A stretch of 29,138 nt of DNA from JBGTLW01 sp041743835 (GTDB lineage: Bacteria > Planctomycetota > Phycisphaerae > Phycisphaerales > Phycisphaeraceae), in contig JBGTLW010000129.1 in NCBI GenBank assembly GCA_041743835.1, positions 1 to 29,138 on the forward strand. Direction: 5' to 3'. The position numbers and the translations under genes are program-made. Shown one piece after another: positions 23,886-29,138 of this stretch; the first letter of the stretch is position 1, and each line of letters starts with the position of its first letter. The notes beneath the pieces are model-generated. The model saw only the letters and a list, made by a program, of their open reading frames with translations. It searched no databases and was not told the origin of the DNA.

Positions 23886-23932
23886 GATCGCGGCGTATCG
23901 GGCGTCGGTCAACGTGGCTGTCCACGGCTGGT

Positions 23933-23961
23933 TTGCCCGAGTCGTGAGCCGGGGTGATAAT
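23933..23961 (+). promoter_or_regulatory. Sigma70-type promoter for the TsaC-YwlE fusion gene
   Basis: TTGCCC (23933-23938) and GATAAT (23956-23961) are separated by 17 bases. They match consensus at four and five of six positions. Transcription would begin near 23968, almost at the GTG at 23970. This favours the ATG at 23994 as the start with a 25-base leader, or a leaderless GTG start. Confidence 0.5.
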
Positions 23962-23993
23962 ATCTGTCAGTGCAAACCTCGGCCCCCGAGCTT

Positions 23994-25103
23994 ATGAACC
24001 GCGAACAGATCGACGCCGCCCTCCGCGACGCCGGGGCGGTGTTGGCTGCTGGCGGGCTGGTGGTGTTCCCGACCGAGACGGTGTACGGGATCGGCTGCCG
24101 GGCGGGAAGTGCCGAGGCTGTGGCCAAGCTCCGCGCGTTCAAGGGCCAGCACGACGGCGGGTTTGCCCTGCACCTGCCCTCCCCCGAGGATGTGCGGCGG
24201 TATATCACGACCCCTTCCCGCCGGGTTCTGGGGCTTATCGAGAAGCTGCTCGCGCGGCCGATCACACTGCGTCTGGTGTTGCGGGACGGCATGACCCTGC
24301 GCGACGATGCACCGCTTAGCGATCAGGAGCGCGGGCAGATCATCCACGACGATGTGATCGCGCTGCGTTGCCCGGCCCCGGTGTTGACCAGTCGCCTGCT
24401 GGACGCAAGCCCGTCTGCCATCATCGCGTCGGGGGCTGCTGCCCCGGGCACATCGCTACCCACCGATGCGCAGCAGGCGGCAGCCGCCACAGCGGGTGTC
24501 GCGGACTACCTGATTGATGGCGGGCCGTGCCGGTTTGCCAAGGCATCCACAGCCGTGCGTCTGTCGATCACGAAGGGTTCGCCCGTGGTTGTTCTAGAGC
24601 GTGAAGGGGCGTTGGATAAGCGAACGGTCGAGCGGATCTCGCGTTTTACCATCCTGCTGGTGTGTACCGGCAACACCTGCCGCTCGCCGATGGCTCATGT
24701 GTTGACCCGCAAGGCGATCGCTCTGCGGCTGGGCATCGAGCCCAACGAGCTTTCCGCCGCGGGTTTTGAGGTAAGTTCCGCGGGTGTGTTTGCCTCGTCG
24801 GGTGCTCCTGCATCGCCCGAGGCGGTGGATGCTGTCAAGCGGCTGGGGTTGGACCTGTCGGGCCACCGCTCGACGCCGTTGTCTCGGAGCCTTGCGGCGG
24901 AGGCAGACCTGATCCTGTGCATGAGCGCTTCGCATGTGCGTTCGGTGCTGGAGCTTGCCCCGGACGCTGCGGGCCGGGTGATGCGGCTGGACGCCGAAGC
25001 AGACGTCGCCGACCCGATCGGTCTGGATATTGCTGCCTATCATCGCACAGCCGATCAGATCAGCCGTGCCATTGAAATCAGGCTACAGGAGCTCTTGTCA
25101 TGA
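23994..25103 (+). CDS. Fusion of a divergent TsaC/Sua5-like domain with a YwlE-like low-molecular-weight phosphatase
   Basis: The 369-residue protein joins two enzymes. Residues 1-210 match the Sua5/YrdC fold, which makes threonylcarbamoyl-AMP for t6A tRNA modification; GGLVVFPTETVYGIGCRAGS is conserved. The usual KGRP-type loop reads FKGQHDGGFALHL, and the SAN-SG motif is replaced by ASGAAAPGTSLPT. Residues 217-369 are a low-molecular-weight phosphatase with the P-loop VCTGNTCRSPMA (nucleophile C224) and the acid loop DPIGLDIAAY. The Thr after Asn in CTGNTC, where tyrosine phosphatases carry Ile, is the arginine-phosphatase signature of Bacillus YwlE. A GTG at 23970 is an alternative start. 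The stop overlaps rpiB by ATGA. In Bacillus, ywlC, ywlE and rpiB are also neighbours, which supports a real functional grouping. Confidence 0.88.
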   Translation: MNREQIDAALRDAGAVLAAGGLVVFPTETVYGIGCRAGSAEAVAKLRAFKGQHDGGFALHLPSPEDVRRYITTPSRRVLGLIEKLLARPITLRLVLRDGMTLRDDAPLSDQERGQIIHDDVIALRCPAPVLTSRLLDASPSAIIASGAAAPGTSLPTDAQQAAAATAGVADYLIDGGPCRFAKASTAVRLSITKGSPVVVLEREGALDKRTVERISRFTILLVCTGNTCRSPMAHVLTRKAIALRLGIEPNELSAAGFEVSSAGVFASSGAPASPEAVDAVKRLGLDLSGHRSTPLSRSLAAEADLILCMSASHVRSVLELAPDAAGRVMRLDAEADVADPIGLDIAAYHRTADQISRAIEIRLQELLS

Positions 25104-25582
25104 GGATTGCCCTGGGAGCCGACCACCGCGGCGCCCATATCATCGATTGTGTGGTGAACGTGCTGGTCGCGAATGGGGCGGAGATCGTCATGCGTGGCGG
25201 GTGCGACGGGGAGATTTGCGACTACCCGGACCACGCCTACCCGGTCGCCAAGGCTGTGGCTGACGGCGAAGCGGAGATGGGTGTGCTGATCTGCGGGACG
25301 GGCATCGGCATGTGTATCGCCGCGAACAAGATGCCCGGCGTCCGTGCGGCGCAGGTCCACGATGAGATCAGTGCCGAGCTCGCCCGCCGACACAACGACG
25401 CCAACATCATCTGCCTCAGTGCCGACCTGCTCGGGCCACGGATGATCGAGCGGCTGATCGAGGTCTGGCTCACGTCGAGCTTCGAGGGCGGTCGCCACGC
25501 GCGGCGGATCGCCAAGATCAGCGCGATCGAGAACGGCCGCGACCCCCGGACACTCGATGAGTCGGCGGCTGTGGTCGGCTAA
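25100..25582 (+). CDS. rpiB: Ribose-5-phosphate isomerase B
   Basis: RpiB interconverts ribose 5-phosphate and ribulose 5-phosphate in the pentose phosphate pathway. The 160-residue protein has the LacAB/RpiB signature: IALGADHRGAH (D8, H9), DYPDHAYPVA and the catalytic cysteine C65 in GVLICGTGIGMCIAANK, followed by GVRAAQVHDEISAELARRHNDANIICL. It starts in an ATGA overlap with the fusion gene upstream, so translation is probably coupled. The C-terminal tail (KISAIENGRDPRTLDESAAVVG) is slightly longer than in E. coli RpiB. No sugar-specific allose or galactose neighbour is present, so a housekeeping pentose-phosphate role is most likely. Confidence 0.95.
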   Translation: MRIALGADHRGAHIIDCVVNVLVANGAEIVMRGGCDGEICDYPDHAYPVAKAVADGEAEMGVLICGTGIGMCIAANKMPGVRAAQVHDEISAELARRHNDANIICLSADLLGPRMIERLIEVWLTSSFEGGRHARRIAKISAIENGRDPRTLDESAAVVG

Positions 25583-25625
25583 GCGGGCCTCGTGCGTCTC
25601 CACACCTCCTCGGGGATGGTTCACC

Positions 25626-27002
25626 ATGCAAGACCTCAATCGTGTACACGTCGAAGGGATCGACTGGGCTGAGCTGGTGCCCGTGACGCGGATGTTCGGC
25701 GCGTTTCGCATGGCGATCCACCCGTCCAAGCTCGCGCTGGGTTTGCTGCTGACCGTGCTGCTGTATCTGGGTGGGCTGGGGCTGGATGTCGCGTTCGGGC
25801 CACGCGTCCACGACCGCGAGGTCGCGCGATACCAGACCACAACCCCGGAAGCCTACGAGACCTTCATCACCGAGTGGAACAAGGCCGCGGCCCAGCGGCA
25901 GCTGGCGCCGGGCAACCCCGACCCGCGTCATGGCGTCTTTGAAACGCTCTTGCAGGAAGAGCTTGCCGCGTTCGACCGCATGATCGGCCACGCGATCCAG
26001 TTGGAACTGGGGCTCACCGCCTTCCTCACCGGGCAGCCCCGTGAAGGCGTCCTGGGCGCGATCCTCTACATGATCATCGTGATACCCGGTTGGCTGTATC
26101 ACACGCATCCGGGATTCCTCGCGGCATACATGGCGTTTGCGTTTCTGCTGACCTGCATCCTCGGCGGCGCGATCAGCAGACACGCGGCCTTGCAGGCGAC
26201 CATCAAACGCCCGCCGACCATCGTCGCCGCCGTCGCCTTTGCCGCCACGCGTTACGTCCACCTCGTGCTGACACCGCTTGCCCCGGTGATCGTCATCGCG
26301 GGCATCGGGCTGCTCATGGCGGTGGCGGGACTGGTGTTTTTCAACGTGCCGGTGCTCGACCTGTTCGGGGGGCTGGGGTTTGGCCTGCTGCTCCTGGGCG
26401 GCTTGGTGATTGCGCTGATTGTGATCGGGTGGTTCGGGGCCTCGGGGCTTATGTTCCCGGCCGTGGCGGTGGAGGATGCGGACTTCTTCGACGCGATCAG
26501 CCGGTCGTTTGGTTATGTCATCGGTCGGCCGTGGCGGTGGTTGTTCTACAACCTGTTCATGGTGATCTACGGCGCTTTGACGTACCTGTTCGTGGGCCTG
26601 GTCGTCTTCCTGACGCTTTGGGCCACTAAAGTCGCGGCTGACCTCTTCGTCTTCCGGGAAGTCGCGCAGGGCGTGAGCCGACTCGACGCGATGATGCCGG
26701 ACCCCAGGCTCGGTCAACTGATGACCCAACCGACCGACGCGATGGAGGAGCTGAACTGGTCGGGCAAGGCGGCGGGCTGGTTGATTACGGTGTGGGTGCG
26801 GCTGTTGGTGCTGCTGATGCCCGCGTTCGCGGTGAGTTTTTTCTTCAGCGCCCAGACGTGGGTGTACCTGCTGCTGCGTCGGAGCGCGGATGGGATCGGC
26901 TTCGACGAGGTTTACACCGAGCCCGTGCCCGAGGCGGCCGCGCAATCCACACCCGACAAGGTGGAAGCTGCGCCAACCGACGGCGGGGGTACCGCAGCAT
27001 GA
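25626..27002 (+). CDS. Multi-pass membrane protein of unknown function
   Basis: I do not recognise this 458-residue protein. It has a hydrophilic N-terminus (MQDLNRVHVEGIDWAELVPVTRM), a first membrane span (LALGLLLTVLLYLGGLGLDVAF) and a soluble loop of about 90 residues. Five or more further spans follow, including GAILYMIIVIPGWLYH, VIVIAGIGLLMAVAGLVFF, FGLLLLGGLVIALIVIGWFG, ALTYLFVGLVVFLTLW and WVRLLVLLMPAFAVSFFF. It ends in a hydrophilic acidic tail. No transporter or enzyme motif is evident. It follows rpiB by 43 bases, and its stop overlaps the BtuF-like lipoprotein start by ATGA, so it may be linked to the uptake system downstream. A poly-G purine run (GGGGA) lies about 9 bases before the start. 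Confidence 0.75.
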   Translation: MQDLNRVHVEGIDWAELVPVTRMFGAFRMAIHPSKLALGLLLTVLLYLGGLGLDVAFGPRVHDREVARYQTTTPEAYETFITEWNKAAAQRQLAPGNPDPRHGVFETLLQEELAAFDRMIGHAIQLELGLTAFLTGQPREGVLGAILYMIIVIPGWLYHTHPGFLAAYMAFAFLLTCILGGAISRHAALQATIKRPPTIVAAVAFAATRYVHLVLTPLAPVIVIAGIGLLMAVAGLVFFNVPVLDLFGGLGFGLLLLGGLVIALIVIGWFGASGLMFPAVAVEDADFFDAISRSFGYVIGRPWRWLFYNLFMVIYGALTYLFVGLVVFLTLWATKVAADLFVFREVAQGVSRLDAMMPDPRLGQLMTQPTDAMEELNWSGKAAGWLITVWVRLLVLLMPAFAVSFFFSAQTWVYLLLRRSADGIGFDEVYTEPVPEAAAQSTPDKVEAAPTDGGGTAA

Positions 27003-27898
27003 ATCGGCTGTGGGTGCTACTCGTGTGCAGCCTCGTGGGTCTGGCGGGGTGCGGCCAGTCATCACGTGACACACCGCCCGCGAGCCCCGCCCGCAACGTC
27101 AACGAGCGCATCGTCTGCCTCGTGCCAGCGATGACACGCATGCTTGTGGACCTTGGGCTGCGCGACCGCGTGGTCGGCGTCAACAGGCACGACATGCTCA
27201 CAGGCGAGGGCGTCCCCATCGTCTCCAGCTACCCCGATGTGGATGTCGAGAAGCTGCTCGCTGCAAACCCGACGCTGGTGATCGTCGCAGCGACCAAGGA
27301 CTCACCGAGCCAACGGCTTTTGGACCTCGGGAAACGCAAGGGGTTCACCGTGGCCGCGTTCCCCTACCCCGAATCGGTCGAGGCGGTGGCCAAGACGCTT
27401 TACCACGAGGGCACGGAATACCCAAGCCTCGGGCACAGCCTGGGCCTTGCAGACGCCGCACGACAAGCACGCGATCAGATGCTCGCCGAGCTGGACGCGC
27501 TGCGGGGCCGGACCGCGTCGCTACCAAGCCGTTCAGTGCTGATCTGTTTCGGGCTCTCCCCGATCATGGCCTCCGGGCCGGGCACGGTGAACGACGACCT
27601 ATTGACCTACGTCAACGCGACCAATGCCGCGAGCGAAGCCGTCGTCAAGGCCCCGACGTTTGACCGCGAGCAACTGCTCGCGATGCAGCCGGATGTCATC
27701 CTGCTCGTGATGCCCGGTGCAGCCCCGCTGACAGAGAACGACCCGCGTCTCTCTGGCGTGCGCGACTTGGATATCCCCGCGGTGCGTGACGGTCGGGTGC
27801 ATCTCATTCGCGCCGACCACGCCCTGCAACCGAGCACCAATCTGCCCGCGCTGGCGCGGCTGTTCGCGGAGCTGATCCACGGAGCCGGCGATGAGTAG
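26999..27898 (+). CDS. ABC transporter substrate-binding lipoprotein, BtuF/FepB-like
   Basis: The 299-residue product carries a lipoprotein signal: LVGLAGC with the lipidated Cys18. The mature part resembles the BtuF/periplasmic-binding superfamily for cobalamin or iron-siderophores: ERIVCLVPAMTRMLVDLGLRDRVVGV, then VPIVSSYPDVDVEKLLAANPTLVIVA, and in the second lobe FDREQLLAMQPDVILLVM and GRVHLIRADHALQPSTNL. Binding proteins of this type deliver ligand to a BtuC/FecCD permease, which is encoded next door (8-base overlap). The exact ligand cannot be inferred; I see no cobalamin riboswitch upstream. It overlaps the membrane protein gene before it by ATGA. An upstream in-frame GTG would create an unrelated N-terminus and is rejected. 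Confidence 0.87.
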   Translation: MNRLWVLLVCSLVGLAGCGQSSRDTPPASPARNVNERIVCLVPAMTRMLVDLGLRDRVVGVNRHDMLTGEGVPIVSSYPDVDVEKLLAANPTLVIVAATKDSPSQRLLDLGKRKGFTVAAFPYPESVEAVAKTLYHEGTEYPSLGHSLGLADAARQARDQMLAELDALRGRTASLPSRSVLICFGLSPIMASGPGTVNDDLLTYVNATNAASEAVVKAPTFDREQLLAMQPDVILLVMPGAAPLTENDPRLSGVRDLDIPAVRDGRVHLIRADHALQPSTNLPALARLFAELIHGAGDE

Positions 27899-28922
27899 CC
27901 CCGCCCCACCGCTGGCCGCGCTGGCCGCGCCGCCCGCGCCCTGGCGCGTGGTGCTGGTCATGCTTGGCATCGCGTTGCTGCTGCTGGCCGTCGCGGCGAT
28001 GAGGCTGGTCATCGGCAGTTCCATGGGCTACCCCACGGGGCCACACGCGGCCGACATGCTCAGCGAGCGGTCGTACCGGCTTGTGCTGGGACTGATCGTC
28101 GGGGTGGCGTTGGCGGTGGGCGGTGTGGCGTTACAGGCGTTGCTGCGCAACCCGCTGGCTGAGCCATTTATCCTTGGGCTCTCCACCGGCGCGGGGCTGG
28201 GCATCATGGTGCAGTGGTGGGTGGTTTACTCGCTGGGGTTATCGCTTGGCGCGTCCTACACGGGCGCGCTGGCGGGGGCGTCGGCGAGCATGGCGGTGGT
28301 GTTCCTCGCGTCGCGACGCCGGGGCGTGCTCGACCCGCTCGGCCTGCTGCTCACCGGCGTCGTGCTCTCGACCATCTGCGGCGCACTGATCATGGGATTC
28401 AACCTCCTGGCTGGGGATGGCGGGGTCAAGACCGACGTCGCGAAGTGGATGATGGGCTTCATCAACACAGCGCTTAGCACCCCCACCGTGCTCGCGGTGG
28501 GCGGGGTCGTCGCGGCGGGGTGGTGCATATTGATGGTGATGGGCCGCTCGATGGACGCGGCCACACTCACCGACGACGAGGCGCACAGCGTGGGCGTGAA
28601 TCTGCCCCGGCTGCGTGTGGTCCTGTTTGTGCTGGCCAGCGTGCTGGCGGCGGGCGCGGTGGTGCTCGCGGGCCCGATCGCGTTTGTCGGGCTGATCTGC
28701 CCGCACGTGGCGCGGCTGATGGTGGGGCCGCGGCATCTGCCACTGCTGCTGGCTTCGGCGGTGCTGGGCGCGACGCTGATCATCGCGGCGGATATCGCCA
28801 GCAGCCTGATCGATCTTCGATACCATCTGGGCCTGCTCCCGATCGGCGTGTTTACCGCGATGCTGGGCGGGCCGGCGTTCCTTTGGATGCTCCGGCCGCA
28901 ACTCGGTCGGGGGCTGGAATGA
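27891..28922 (+). CDS. BtuC/FecCD-family ABC transporter permease
   Basis: The 343-residue integral inner-membrane protein belongs to the type II ABC importers for corrinoids, haem or iron-siderophores. It has the family landmarks: RLVLGLIVGVALAVGGVALQALLRNPLAEPFILGLSTGAGLG near residues 60-100, DDEAHSVGVNLPRLR in the cytoplasmic coupling region (about 225-240), and GPIAFVGLICPHVARLMVG near 260-278. The ends of the spans are consistent with about ten transmembrane helices. The ATG overlaps the binding protein gene by 8 bases, with GGAG 6 bases before it. No BtuD-type ATPase follows; pyrF begins 29 bases after the stop, so the ATPase must be encoded elsewhere. Confidence 0.92.
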   Translation: MSSPAPPLAALAAPPAPWRVVLVMLGIALLLLAVAAMRLVIGSSMGYPTGPHAADMLSERSYRLVLGLIVGVALAVGGVALQALLRNPLAEPFILGLSTGAGLGIMVQWWVVYSLGLSLGASYTGALAGASASMAVVFLASRRRGVLDPLGLLLTGVVLSTICGALIMGFNLLAGDGGVKTDVAKWMMGFINTALSTPTVLAVGGVVAAGWCILMVMGRSMDAATLTDDEAHSVGVNLPRLRVVLFVLASVLAAGAVVLAGPIAFVGLICPHVARLMVGPRHLPLLLASAVLGATLIIAADIASSLIDLRYHLGLLPIGVFTAMLGGPAFLWMLRPQLGRGLE

Positions 28923-28950
28923 TCCGACGATCCTGGGAAAGGCCCACCCC

Positions 28951-29138
28951 GTGACGCACTTCGCCGATCGCCTGCTCGACGCCTGCCGAGACAAGGGCGC
29001 CCCCGTGTGTGTCGGGCTCGACCCGGTGCGTGCGAAGCTTCCCGCCGAGTTGGAAGATAGCGACGATCTGATCGCGATTCACGAGTTCTGCGCCGGGGTG
29101 ATCGATGCGGTGGTTGACTTCGTGCCCGCGGTCAAGCC
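28951..29138 (+). CDS. pyrF: Orotidine 5'-phosphate decarboxylase, N-terminal part (gene cut by the window edge)
   Basis: The first 62 codons are present, starting at GTG and running off the window. PyrF decarboxylates OMP to UMP, the last step of pyrimidine synthesis. The visible part matches the bacterial/PyrF type 2 layout: HFADRLLDACRDKGAPVCVGLDPVRAKLPAEL, then FCAGVIDAVVDFVPAVK, with Asp24 in the VGLDP substrate motif and the VPAVK strand. GGAAAGG lies 8 bases before the GTG. It follows the BtuC-like gene by 29 bases in the same direction, so it is the last visible member of this gene run; a functional link with transport is not implied. Confidence 0.9.
   Translation, partial: MTHFADRLLDACRDKGAPVCVGLDPVRAKLPAELEDSDDLIAIHEFCAGVIDAVVDFVPAVK

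Noticed and set aside
25518..27074. A 518-codon - strand open frame opposite the membrane protein gene.
   Set aside because: Its protein is His/Gln/Arg-rich nonsense, whereas the + frame has clear membrane spans and start/stop overlaps with both neighbours.
28919..28954. An 11-codon ATG frame between the permease gene and pyrF.
   Set aside because: It is too short, has no ribosome binding site and ends inside the pyrF start.
1..29138. tRNA or rRNA genes, CRISPR arrays, prophage or insertion sequences.
   Set aside because: No cloverleaf with CCA-adjacent acceptor stem, regularly spaced repeats, transposase or integrase motifs were seen on either strand.

Overview
This is a high-GC chromosomal window of conserved bacterial genes, with no phage, insertion sequence, CRISPR array, tRNA or rRNA that I can see. 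Gene content and style suggest a planctomycete, probably of the Phycisphaerae type: paired GspE/PilB ATPases in a pseudopilin locus, very long low-complexity minor pseudopilins, secreted MA-type metallopeptidase-like proteins, and dense long antisense ORFs caused by high GC3. This placement is inference; no 16S or other marker is present.

Layout. 1-4.4 kb: the 3' end of hisI, then hemB (Mg-type ALA dehydratase), yidD, a small double-CxxC protein and a CobW/G3E GTPase, all on +. Rho converges on them from the - strand across a shared hairpin terminator. 4.4-7.6 kb: coaE on - upstream of rho, a secreted thioredoxin-like protein on +, and a convergent secreted gluzincin-like metallopeptidase on -. 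7.8-21.4 kb: a type II secretion / type IV pilus-like assembly locus, with GspE/PilB ATPase 1, PilT, a 490-bp AT-rich regulatory gap, GspE/PilB ATPase 2, the GspF/PilC platform, three translationally coupled pseudopilins, a GspJ-like pseudopilin and a giant GspK-like protein. No secretin, GspC/L/M or prepilin peptidase is encoded here. 21.4-24 kb: a HIT-family hydrolase between two hairpin-rich intergenic elements, then hisB and hisC on -. 24-29.1 kb: a tightly packed + strand run with a TsaC/Sua5-YwlE-like fusion, rpiB, a multi-pass membrane protein, a BtuF-like lipoprotein, a BtuC/FecCD permease and the start of pyrF.

How the genes fit together. The 7.8-21.4 kb locus would build and retract a pseudopilus from the inner membrane: two motor ATPases, a retraction ATPase, a platform and five pilin-like subunits. 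The flanks are housekeeping genes: histidine, haem, CoA, pyrimidine and pentose phosphate metabolism, tRNA t6A modification and corrinoid or siderophore uptake.

The observations most worth following are: (1) the TsaC-YwlE fusion, whose TsaC half lacks expected active-site residues while the phosphatase half keeps an arginine-phosphatase-type loop; (2) the complementary half-degenerate c-di-GMP (MshEN) motifs in the two GspE proteins; (3) the structured AT-rich leader before the second GspE; (4) the twin identical hairpins upstream of the HIT gene. I did not find a clear-cut wholly new defence or mobile system.
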